From Pagrus major (Eukaryota; Chordata; Actinopteri; Spariformes; Sparidae): 64,000 nt of DNA. Below the pieces are notes generated by a model. That model searched no databases and was not told where the DNA came from. It saw only the letters and a program-made list of their open reading frames with translations. The position numbers and the translations under genes are program-made. Numbering within the stretch: position 1 is the stretch's first letter; each line of letters opens with the position of its first letter. The DNA is taken from assembly GCF_040436345.1 (NCBI RefSeq), contig NC_133227.1:25418671-25482670 (forward strand), given 5' to 3'. Positions 27,001 through 37,856 of the stretch are shown here, piece by piece.

Positions 27001-27291
27001 ATGTAGCCACTAAGGAGCATTAAACCACATGCCAGCATAGCTCTCTGTGCACACAACTTATACATTTACGAGTAACTTCAATGGGAAATTAAATCGATAA
27101 CATTAAATAGTATACCATTTGTTGCTCTTATATGTGGAACTATAGTTGAACAATTCACTTTTATGTCTCTGCTGGTACACTGATGTTAAATGTCCTCTTA
27201 ATGTTCAAACAGGAGAAGAAGAAAGCAAGAAAAGGAAGCTGAAAAAGGAGAGACCGCCGATGATTATCAGAGTAAAGAATCCAAATTATAG
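21048..27291 (+). CDS. slc22a5-like: OCTN-like SLC22 transporter, gene C (complete, 10 coding exons)
   Basis: Close sister of gene B: same exon lengths and phases, 559 aa. Exons: 21048-21455, 21851-21954, 22756-22910, 23234-23405, 23583-23709, 24762-24862, 25065-25279, 26178-26360, 26680-26815, 27213-27291. Introns also align with those of B over most of their length, so the duplication is recent or recently homogenised. It has the four N-glycosylation sequons of the first loop, the MFS motif [23 protein letters not shown] in exon 8 (Val at the OCTN2 Y449 position), Arg at the exon 8-9 junction, and the ESKL end. Differences from B are scattered, for example Ser-Leu for Ala-Met after GRRP, and Cys for Phe in GKCGMTSS. 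An upstream in-frame ATG at 20925 would add a lysine/phenylalanine-rich stretch from a poly-T tract; MGNLK is preferred because B and D share it. Confidence 0.92.
21983..22688. mobile_element. TTAA-flanked non-autonomous element in intron 2 of gene C
   Basis: 706-base insertion bounded by TTAA at 21979-21982 and 22689-22692. Terminal inverted repeats are CCCTCTATGGTACC on the left and GCGTACCATAAAGGG on the right. The paralogous intron of gene B has one TTAA (6924-6927) and no insertion. Terminal CCCT...GGTAC and TTAA duplication fit the piggyBac superfamily. No transposase reading frame. Confidence 0.88.
22541..22590. repeat. Poly-C followed by poly-A tract
   Basis: Low-complexity run of C (with one A) changing directly to a long A run inside the TTAA element; prone to sequencing and assembly error. 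Confidence 0.85.
23742..24062. repeat. ACAACATA-type minisatellite, intron 5 of gene C
   Basis: Expanded counterpart of the array in the same intron of gene B, built from ACACAACATA and AACAGAACTTA words. Confidence 0.85.
25293..25884. mobile_element. 592-base insertion with 5-bp target duplication, intron 7 of gene C
   Basis: Flanked by GAAAT on both sides (25288-25292 and 25885-25889) and missing from intron 7 of gene B, where GCTGAAGTGCTTTAG is continuous. The left end reads TGTTACACC. GC-rich interior; LTR-like or other class not decided. Confidence 0.6.
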
Positions 27292-27477
27292 TTAGTTATG
27301 ATTTTTGTTTGTTTATATTTTTTTCCTTTGTTCTTTGTTAGTGTCAAAGGTTCTGTTATGGACGACAGTGGTGGACATAGACTGTAACTTGACAGCATCT
27401 GTTCAAATGTCCCAATTTACAAGTGCCTTTGCATCCTACTTAACTTACTGTAAACACATTGCTTTTTAAAAGTGATC

Positions 27478-27483
27478 AATAAA
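27478..27483 (+). terminator. Polyadenylation signal AATAAA of gene C
   Basis: About 190 bases after the stop, at the same relative place as the hexamer in gene B (11454-11459). Confidence 0.65.
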
Positions 27484-28031
27484 GATGTTTCAACTGAATA
27501 CTTTTTAAGTGCTGTGACAATTTTGTGTGGAATCTGGTAAACCTCCTGTTTCCATCTTTTCTATAAATGGCTGTAGATTGATATGGTTCTCTCGAATGAC
27601 GGGAGATTAATGGTGTAAGCTCTTTTCACTTAGCAATAGTTTGACCCTTGTTGTGGAGGAATTGTGTACTTTAATAAAAGTCAAAAACAATGTCTCTGTG
27701 AACACAAATATATTTTATTGCATTCACAAGAGAGAAGGACTCTTACGGTGATCTGTCTTCTGTCCCATATAAGTCTCCATTCTCATGCCTGACTGGACTG
27801 GTTGCTGCACACACTTCAAGTATGCTCTCTTAGCAAGACCATTCTATAATTTTATTAGTGTTTGTTTGTTCTGATTTGATAAACACTAATTCAGTCATTC
27901 AGTCATTCAGCAAGATACGGCTCTTAACAATAAGCTGTTCATATACCTTTTGATTCACAGTATTACCATGTACTTACAATATACTACCAATATATAACTT
28001 TTAACTAACAGATAAACAAGGACAGGATTGT

Positions 28032-28556
28032 TGTTACGCCCCAGGCTAGGGGAACAGAGGCGCAACATAAATGAGGCAGGGAACAACGTTTTGCAACCAG
28101 AAAACTGTAGTTTATTGTTAACCGCTCAAGACAATCAATGATTACGGTAACAAAGCCAAAACAAAATATGACAGAACACAAAGTGAAGCTTCTCTTCAGG
28201 GTGAACTAAGGCCAAAATAATAAACAAAAGGAACTATCTTCTCAACCAGTCTATCTAGCCCTGGGAGGAAACAAAAGAACAAACAAAATCACAACAGCTA
28301 AACCTAACTCCCTAAATTAACAAAAAAACAGGAGAAAAAGGGGGATCAAAATAAATGGCAGTTACACCCTTACTGCTTCCTAACAAGAGAAATATTTATG
28401 TGCAAAAAAAGCACAGCAAAAGGACAGCACAGCTCAGTAGCTAACACACACACAGGCTAACAATACTATGAGCAGAAATTGCCTACACATGATTCAAACA
28501 AAGTTCAGAACAATAGATTCTGCAAGCAAGGAGGAGAGTCACACCGCACAATAACA
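28032..28556. mobile_element. LTR-like insertion (solo LTR candidate)
   Basis: Insertion starting TGTTACGCCCC and ending GCACAATAACA in the gene C downstream flank. The gene B copy reads through the site (ACAGGATTGTGTTGAATAAC near 11975). TG...CA ends and lack of coding capacity suggest a solo LTR, but no clean target duplication is visible (ATTGT against ACCGT). Confidence 0.45.
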
Positions 28557-28966
28557 ACCGTTGAATAACACCAGTATGCAGAATCAGCATTCAACAGTTA
28601 AAATAACAAAGAAAGAGAAAAGGTGAAAGAACAGAGAAAGAAAATAAAAAAGACTTCCCCTCTAACCCCCACCTCAGATCCAAGCCACCACCCCAACAGA
28701 TGATCATAATAAAAAGGCTTTTGAAGATACCAGAGAAGCAAATACAACATCTTTATCATCATTCAATTTAGATAACTGATATCTATGTTTGAACCCACAC
28801 TTGAAAGGAGAGTGAGTGAGGAGGCTTCCAGCATGTTGCAATCATTTTTTTCCGCTGCTGTAAGAAACACCTGATAAAGCACTCTTTTTTAACCGTGTCA
28901 AGCTCAATTTGAAGAGAGTCTTTAAAGACACACTGATCTCAAACATCTCAGAGGCTAGAGGCAACC

Positions 28967-30007
28967 AAGGCATAAAATCTGTCCACTGGAGAACGTGCCC
29001 GGAACATGTGTAAGTAAGTGCCAGTCGCTTTCATACGACATAGGTAGGGTCAGCAATCATTTACATCCACTATTGCCAAACTGTGGCATGAGTACCACTG
29101 GTGGTATGGAGGCTCCCTCTAGAGGTAGGGAGAGGAGCTCCAGATGTGCTTTTGAAAAAGTGAAAATGAATTCAAAAACATACAGTTATTACTCTCAAAA
29201 TATTGCAACATTTCCAATTAGAACGCTTAAATTGAATTGTTATTTTTATAAATAGGTTTTCATTTTTTGTTTCAGCTTGATACATGGTCATGCTCATGCA
29301 CGTGCCACTCGGCCACGTTATAAACTCAAACTCAGATGGCAAAATACTAAAGTGAGGTAAAATGAAAGGTTTTTTTTAAAAAAACTACAAAAGTGACTCC
29401 AAATGCAAACTATCTGAAGGAGACTGAATGCAAAGCAGGTTGATAGAAAACGTCTAAATCTGAAAAGAATAAACCTGAGAGCATTTTGTAGCAGAACAAA
29501 TTGTGCATGCACTAAAGTTGGGGAGTGAAAGTGAGTCTTTTATTGGAGTCTAATTAAAATGTTAAGAAGTTCAGAAAGTACAGAGTACACTTAACAGTTT
29601 TGTTGCTTTGATACTGGTTACAAAGAAGCCATGTGTTTACGAATAAACTGCCAGTAACACCGGCTCAAGCCTCGACGTCTTCTTTATCCTATCTTTAAAC
29701 CCTTTGTCAAGAAAAATAAAACAACTCAAGCATACTGATAGGCTTCATTAATGTTTCACCTCTGCTTGTAAAATGATTAACTCTCTTTCCAAGGATTCCT
29801 GGAATGATGTTTCCTTTTACAACACGTTACACAAGGACTATTTTTCTCTTATTTCTCTAGTTTTATAGAAAACATCTAAATCTATGAAGTACATATATTT
29901 GAAAGCTCTTTGCAACACATCAAATTGTGCATAAGCTAAAGAGGGAGTTATACTATTTTTCCAGAGCGCTCTACGGTGTGAACTGTAGTTGTGTAACCTC
30001 CCAGGCA
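28967..30007. other. Gene C-D intergenic region and upstream flank of gene D
   Basis: No gene seen. From about 29570 it matches the interrupted flank of gene C (18025-18560, then 20855 on), including CCTGGAATGATGTTTCC. A TATAAAA box at 30008-30014 lies 143 bases before the gene D start. Confidence 0.65.
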
Positions 30008-30150
30008 TATAAAACCTGAACTCAGCTTGATGGCTCATAATCCTGACAGAGCAGTAGACCACACTCTCTTTTGTGCCTCTCAGTGTTGAAGAAGTGTCTG
30101 CTTATTGTTCCTCCTTTCTTTTTTTAAATATTGAGGATTTTGATGAGGCA

Positions 30151-33100
30151 ATGGGCAACTTAAAAATTAGAGACTATGACAGCATTACATCTTTTCTTGG
30201 ATCTTGGGGACCCTTTCAGCTAAGGATTTTTTTAGCCCTGGCCATCAGTATCTTTCCGAATGGGTTTATTGGCATCTACATAGTATTTGTTGCCGATACG
30301 CCACCTCACGAGTGCTACATCCCTGAAAACTACAGCATCAATGAAATGTGGAGAAATGTGACGATCCCACTGGAGATAGTCGATGGCATTGAAAAGCGCA
30401 GCTCTTGCTCGAGGCTCAACCTGGAAATTGTCAGGAACTACTCGCAGAATGAAATCATCCCAAATGTGGATGTGAATGTGAGTGAAATTCCTTTGGAGAG
30501 TTGTCTGGATGGCTGGAAGTACAGCAAGAAGATCTACCAGTCAACTATTGTCACAGAGGTGAGCGATTTTTTTATTTATAATAAATCACCTTGAATCTTG
30601 AACAATGAGGTCTGAACGATATCTTTACTTTTACTCAAGTATGACTTTGGGTCAAACTGACCCTAAGGCCAAACTGTCATTGTTTAATGATACACGCTTG
30701 TTTATGGTTGCTTCCCTGTAAATATTGTAACAGGCTGGGTGACACGTTTGTGTTTAACTGTTCTGTTATGAGTGTGATAAGAGTGATAAGATACAGGAGT
30801 TCAGCCAAGGTAAAACTGTTTATTGCAGTTCCTGGGATTTCTAGGATGTCAGTGAAGCTTAGAAGCTTTCAAGCCTGTTAGTCATTACAGTTATCTACGT
30901 GTGAAATAGCTTACGTAAGTTTGGGGGGGAAGTTTGTTGTTGTTCCTTCTAGTTGGGGATTGAAAGTGAGACTATAGTGAGACTGTAGCAAAATCTGTCT
31001 GAGAGTGCAGTTAGACTGAGTGAGAAAGTATGGCCTCGTTTTATTTCTGCAGCTCTGACAATTAGATCAGATTTCATGCAATGCTAAGTTTGAAGGCATA
31101 CAGAATAAGGCCTGTACTAATCATGTCTTCCTCTCGTTTGTATAAATTTGTTCTCACAAGTCACATCTATGTACATGCTGACTGTCTGCCTTGTAAGCTT
31201 GGGCTGGGCATGATGCAAGATACAACATTAATATCAGACCTACTTGCGTGTTACAGTGTTACAGTCCCTATCATGATGGGAAACAACAACAACAGTCCCC
31301 CAGCTAGCATCCTATACGCTGAAAATAAGATTTTACCCTAACCCTAACCTAACCGCTCTAGTAATGTTTATGCCAGGGCCTGCCTCCTCACGTGCAAAAC
31401 AAGTTCCCCGCTACACTATCTTGCAGGGGCATGGTTGCTGCGTCCTGGGTTTAGTGCTGCCCAGTTTGACTGTGATTGATTTAAAGAAACAAGCCAGAGC
31501 ATTTTTTACCCCAGTACCAAAATTAATATTGGTGCAGGCAAACCTTTCTCCAGCGCAGACAGCACTGACCAGACTTTGGATACTGTTAGTTAAATAAAAT
31601 TGATAAAGTGATTTTAACAGCTTCAGTTTGTGATTTAGCTTTCACTTCTATCTCACACGAGAGATCTGTGTGAGATAAAAGTTGCTACTTTTTAATTTTC
31701 AAAATGTGTTGATTTTGCAGTGGGACCTGGTGTGTGAGAACGCATACAAAATTCCACTGACCACCTCCATCCATTACATTGGTGTGCTAGTAGGAGCGTT
31801 TCTCTCTGGCCAGATGTCTGACAGGTACTGTACCGTACTCATGATTGTCCAAACATTTTTAGAGAACATTTTCATCACTTACTCAGCTGCAAACTGTATT
31901 TCTTACACAGATATGGGAGGAGGCCGGCTCTCTTTCTCATGATGGTTCTTCAGACTGTGTCCATCACAGCGCAGATATTCTCCCCGAGCTGGGAGATCTT
32001 CACCCTCCTTTTCTTCTTCGCGGGTGCAGGAGGATTCTCCAACTATACCATTGCATTTGTGCTGGGTATGTTTTCCATCAAGCACTTGTGTTTGCTTTGA
32101 CAGTGGCATATGGTTGCATATGATCATAAACTCTTCCTCTTAGTCACTTATCTCACATGAAATTTGCCTGGTCAGAACTGACTGAAGCACCAAGAAAGTC
32201 TCAGATTTATTCTGCTAAATTTAAATTTATCTCACTTACAGGGACAGAAACTCTCAGCCCAAAAGCCCGATTGGTCTTCTGCTCCCTTGGGGTGTTTATG
32301 AGCTCTGCTGTGGGGTACATGGTAATGCCAGGTGTGGCTTACTTCCTCCGTGAATGGTGGTTGCTGCTGATTCCCATGGCTGCCATTGGCCTAATTTACA
32401 TTCCTTTATGGTGGTAAGAATATGCATGCATCATATTTCAGCTTGCCCTCACACAGCAACATTTATAAATTTGGTTTACCACACATATTTTTGTTACCTT
32501 GCACTGTTTTTCTTCACGTATTGACCTATAACCTCACAGTTTATTACACCTTTAAGCACTGTGAATTATGACCTGGCCTAAGTGTGAACTGTTTGACTTA
32601 CTTTTGAACGCGGACCTCGCTGATATATCGGAAAAATGTTTGTCCCGTTGCTTATCGGGTGTTGTGGGTACATCCAAGGCCATCTGGCCATCTGGCTATT
32701 GTTTTGTGAAATCTCCCGTTCTCAAGGTATCTCTGAGTGTTGTCTGTGACTCACTGTCGGTCTCTGCCAGAATTGCCTGGTGGATGAGGCTGACCTTTCA
32801 GCTGAAATGGGTTAACTCTGCTTACTCTTTGCTTTTGCCACTTTATTAAATTACACAAAGACAACCTTGTGTGAATCATTCTATTATATTGAGGTGTTTA
32901 ACTTTGTGGGTTATTGTGATGACGTTTAAAAAATTTATACTGCCAGAAGAAATGTCAAGAAAGTGGCACATCAGAATACATTTCTTTGTTCCTGGAAAAA
33001 GCTGGTGCTGGACTCCAGATGACATAATGTCTGTGCTCATTAATCCAGTCTGCAACATTTGCGCAGCAGTTTCTATTTTGCTTGGCCCATGTAGGACTGA

Positions 33101-36100
33101 CTTTACTGGAGCAAAGCTTAGGAACGCTTAGCTCTCAGCTGCTCTTTAATGAGAGAGTCCCAAACTGGGTGAATACTTCTGTAGAGCAGAGTTTTATGAA
33201 ATGAAAAGCCTCTTCCATATTGTTTACGGTCCATAAAGGTAAGCAGTGTTTCCCACACAGACACAGAATAGACTTTACTTGGGTCTTCCTCCACACGTGG
33301 CTCACCTTACTTCAATTCCACCAGCATGTCGGTAGTTTGGTGCACTTAGTCCTGCATGTCTGTGTGAATCTTCTGACAGCGTTGTACCCTGTGTTTTAAC
33401 TCTCCAGGTTACTCCCAGAGTCTCCTCGCTGGCTGCTCTCTCAGGGAAGAGTGAAGGAGGCTGAAGCCCTACTGAGAAACGCTGCCAAACTGAACAACAT
33501 CAAGGCTCCACAGGACATTTTTACACCAGCTGAGGTAAGTTTTGTCAGCTAGTTTTTATTTTTCTCATGTGATAAACATAAACTACACGTGCCTCAGCAG
33601 TTGTTTTTTTAAGTTTGACATGAAACTCAACATTTTCAAGTCATTTAAAGCAGTGTTCGGGCTCACTTTTACATTTCAGGTTACCCTGTTTTTGTTAGGT
33701 GACTCATTATACCATGCAGGATCCTATTTTTATGGTGGGACAAAGACCAGAATAAGCCATGTCCGAACGCTTTGTCCGTCCGTGTTGTCATCAGTCCTGT
33801 GTGTCATTACCCTTCTTAACAAACTGTCTTCATAGCAAAAGTGGTGTTTCGTGTTTTATTCTTAAAATGCAGTACGCTACAAATGCTGTTGTGTCACAAT
33901 TTAAGACCAGATGTGACAAGTTACGATGTCAGATACAGTCAAATTCATTACATTTTCCCGTTATGTCTAAGTGATCTATACGGCTGTATGAATAATCCAT
34001 GTCTACGACAACACGCTATGTGTTTGGGAGGGCTTGTGTTTCATTTCTACAGATTCAGGACCGGACCTTTTTAGGTTTAATTGTTGAACTTGTTCTTGTT
34101 TTTCCCAGATTGAAGATGCACTGGCTCTGAAAGACAAGAAATACAACATTTCAGCTATCCTGAGCAGCTGCAGTGTCCTCTCTGTTACAGCACTGTGTTC
34201 TTTTCTGTGGTGAGTCTCACCTTCCTTCCCAAATTAGAATAAAAAATTTGATTTAGCTTTTGGTGTTTCCCATCCCATGTGTATTCATGTGTTGTTTGAA
34301 TGTCTCTGCAGGGTCGTCATCACCATTAGTTACTACGCTTTGATCCTCAACACATCAAACCTGCACGGCGACCCTTACATAAACTGCTTCCTGTCTGCTC
34401 TGACCGAAGTGCCAGCTTACCTTATTGCCTTGTTACTGCTGCAGTACTGCTCCAGGCGCTTCTGCCAGTCGTCCACACTCTTCCTTGGAGGCGTTATGAT
34501 CCTCTGTGTGCACCTCATCCCAATGGGTAAAACTCAAAACCTTTAGCTCCTAAAGCATATTGATTTCAGCTCTGATTTAGCCACATTAGCAGCTCTGTAA
34601 GGCTGTACTTAGGCAGAGTTGTGCTTTGACCTAAATGCTAATACAACAAATATATGGTAATTCGTGATGAACGCAAAGGCCCAAACATGACCATTAATGT
34701 TGCTCCAGGACCATCATTGCAGCTGACCAAGCATGTTTTTCCAATATCATAGCTTTGCAAGTGGGAGGAGTCATCCTTTGTGGTTAATGTTGTTGAAAGG
34801 GTCTATTTTAACCCAAAGTGTCTTATCCGAAACCTCACCAATGGTTTAGTGGTTTATGGTTTAGTTTTGTGTAAAACTGCTCCATGAACTACGTCATCTG
34901 TACAAGAGCAAAGAAAATCACAACAAGTCTGACAGCTGCAGCGAAAGGAAGGTTAGGGACCGGCGTTTCAAGGTTTTGTTTCTGGGCTTTGGTGAGTGTT
35001 AAACACGACAACACCACCCAGTGGTTCACTTCGTTAGATGCTGAGACATTTCACTCAAAACAATAAATGTGAACCTCAAGAGGGCTCTGGATGAAAAGTC
35101 AGAGGATTCATCCTCTGGGAACCATGATTGTCTGTACAAAATCTCTCGGCATTCCATCAATAGTTATATTTCTTAGTCTTCATCAAAGTGGTGAACTGAC
35201 TTACCGCTAAAAATTTATTTTGAGAATTGGTCTATTTTCACTCCTTTAATGGACTTTTTGGATATTTTATGTGACTCTCATTTGACTTTTAAGTGTTTGC
35301 TGTAATTAAGGCTATTTTTTTTTTATAATTTCCTTAGCTTTACCTGGTGTGGCTGTGTTCCTTGAGATGGTGGGGAAGTTTGGTGTCACATCTTCATTTT
35401 GTGTGGTGTATGCCGTTTCATCAGAGCTCTTCCCCACTGTTATCAGAAACACGGCGATGGGATGTTGTTCCATGGCCGCTCGACTTGGAACCATCATCTC
35501 CCCTTTCATCATTTATCTGGGTAGGTTTATATTTATTTTTCTATTTTGAGCATTTAGAAAGCGACAAAGGAATAACTTTTCAATAAGGCATAATATCTGT
35601 GAGTTTTTTTCTCCTTCAAAATGGTGACTTCAGGACAGGTGTCGGTCAATTTATGTCTTCTCTTCACTTCTCATGGTGTTTTTGTCTTCTTTTGCAGGAC
35701 AATACTACAAGGCACTCCCATACATATTGATGGGAAGCTTAGCCATTTGTGGTGCCATCTCTAGTCTCGTGCTGCCAGAAACTTATGGAAAGCCTTTGCC
35801 AGAAACCATACCACAAATGCAGCAGATATGTGGGTGAGTTTTGCACGCTGGACATACGTGTACTGCATGATCACCGGACACTGTTTCACAACCAGCACAG
35901 ATGCAGCCACTGCAAAGATCACAGCTTTATGTTTGGCTGCTAGTTAGAATAAAATGTCTGTCAACCAGGTGCACCAGTGACCAATCCTTCTTCCACTATT
36001 ATAAGATCAAAAATTAAGAGAAACAAGACGCCATCTTGCAATAGGGTCCCACCTGCCGCAACGCCAAATCGGTGTGTATGGTGCAAGGAAGTTATGAATC

Positions 36101-36783
36101 TATAACACCATTAAAAATACATTCAGAACATTTTTTTTGCCATAGTTGGACCTCATACTGGCATATAGGTGAGTTATGGAGCAAGACACATATGATAAAA
36201 ACACTTAAACAGCAATTTATACTTCATGGGAACTTTAAATAAGCTATTTAGCCAACTATAACTATAACGAGAGATGAATGAGATGCAAATACATTTTTCA
36301 GTGCAGATAGTTTATTGACAGACACAGTGTGGGTTAATGTTAATGGACAAAGGCCAGACATAACAATAAGCTGATTACCATTTTCCCTTGTGTTGTTTAA
36401 TTATTTTGATGTTACAGTATATATCCTCTGAGGCCCTTTTCTAAACGGCTCCACAAAAATGCTACATAAGAAGTTTACCAATTTATTATTATTTTGGTGC
36501 ACTTACATATGCAACATGTGTGTAAGGTTACAAAGAAACGTCATACAACCTCTCATAGTTAGTAGTCAAAAACAGCAGAAAGACTAGTAAACACTAAATA
36601 TCACACTTTCTAAAACTATTTAAAGTAACCAGGATCGATGTGAATAGATGTATCAATGTTTTTGATAACACAACATTGATAACACTGTTGTTACACTTCA
36701 ACAGGAGACGAGGAAAACAAGGAAAGGAAGCTGAAAATGGAGAGATCACCGCTTATAACCGGAGTAAAGAATCCAAGTTATAG
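30151..36783 (+). CDS. slc22a5-like: OCTN-like SLC22 transporter, gene D (complete, 10 coding exons)
   Basis: 559-aa paralogue with the exon lengths and phases of B and C. Exons: 30151-30558, 31721-31824, 31911-32065, 32242-32413, 33408-33534, 34109-34209, 34312-34526, 35338-35520, 35698-35833, 36705-36783. It is more diverged in exons 2-9 and its introns share little with B and C, yet most of exon 1 is almost identical to theirs. Features: [19 protein letters not shown] opening exon 5, [12 protein letters not shown] in exon 8 (Val at the OCTN2 Y449 position, Glu at E452), Gly at the exon 8-9 junction as in gene A, and the shared RSKESKL tail. Intron 1 is longer than in B or C and contains one short run of CCCTAA-like repeats. 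Probably an organic cation or carnitine-type carrier; substrate unknown. Confidence 0.92.
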
Positions 36784-37131
36784 TTAGTTATGATTTTTGT
36801 TCGTTTGTATTTTGGTTTTGTTCTTTTTTTAATGTCAAAGGTTCATGAGATGACAGTGATGGTCACAGATTGTCAACAGACTACAATGCTGCACTTCAAG
36901 ACTCTTTTTTATTACAACTACTTTTATGTATTTATGATTGAAATGTGAGAAATCAAAATTCTCAACTCTCCACATGTTTTTGTGTGTCTTGGTTGTCGTT
37001 TTTATTTTTTGATTAAGGGACTTTTTTCCTCCAAAAAAAAAAAAAAAAATACTAAATTTCAAATTAGTACATGATGAAAATCCATGAAATGAAATGAGAC
37101 GCCACAAATTGTAGCACTTGGCTGCTGAAGA

Positions 37132-37137
37132 ATTAAA
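37132..37137 (+). terminator. Possible polyadenylation signal ATTAAA of gene D
   Basis: Variant hexamer about 350 bases after the stop; no AATAAA closer. Confidence 0.35.
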
Positions 37138-37210
37138 GACATACAAGGTCACCTTATACACCCTGATGCTATGTATTTATTGATTTTATCAATCAGCATT
37201 TTGGTTTGTT

Positions 37211-37760
37211 GTAAACTGACCTCAGCCCTGCAGAAGTGGAGTTACTGCAGCGACGTTGCTGATTTTGCCTGAATGTTGACTGAAATGAAATTGAAACCAC
37301 AGACTGCACTGACATATGAGCCAATCGTTGCTTCTTTGTTCAGTTAGAAGCAACAAAGTTTACTACATTTGTGTACATTTTTTTCAAATTATAATAATAT
37401 AATATAAAGATGAGTTTTATCCTCAATATGAGCTCTTAATTGTAGATCCACTGTATATCCTGTAGCCCTCGATGGAAATGAGTGGTTATGACACTTCATA
37501 AAGAAATAGCCTCATGAAATGGGAATACAACGGGATATCAAACCACAAACATACCTTAAGGTTCAGTAAAAAGATTTCTTGAGCTTGTCTCTATTAGAGA
37601 AATTAGAGTCAAAGTCACAGTGCACAAACGACGATATATTCAGCGAGAGCTATCTATCATCTCGTCTTTTTCTTATATTTGTCTTTATATCTCCCTCTTT
37701 TTTAATTAATATGACACCAAACATTAATATAACAGCAAATAACTATCTACTATGCCAAGA
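37211..37760. repeat. Duplicated block X (partner of 44150-44760) with ISRE-like motif
   Basis: Same-orientation, diverged copy of 44150-44760. Shared landmarks: CTGACCTCAG, GCGACGTTGC, TCCTTTGTTCAGTT-like text, CTTCATAAAGAAATA, CTCATGAAATG and a CTTATATTT.TCTT pyrimidine stretch. At 37287-37297 it has GAAATTGAAAC, which fits the GAAANNGAAAC core of interferon-stimulated response elements. Confidence 0.65.
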
Positions 37761-37856
37761 TATTGTGGGCTAATGGCACTTCTGATTGACCAGACTTGAA
37801 ACTTAAAGTGGCAGCAACATGGTCAGTGGTCAAAGCTCTGTGTTGTCCTCAAGTCT

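Noticed and set aside
31335-31355. CCCTAACCCTAACC run, possible telomeric repeat
   Set aside because: Only about three units inside an intron; too short to mean anything.
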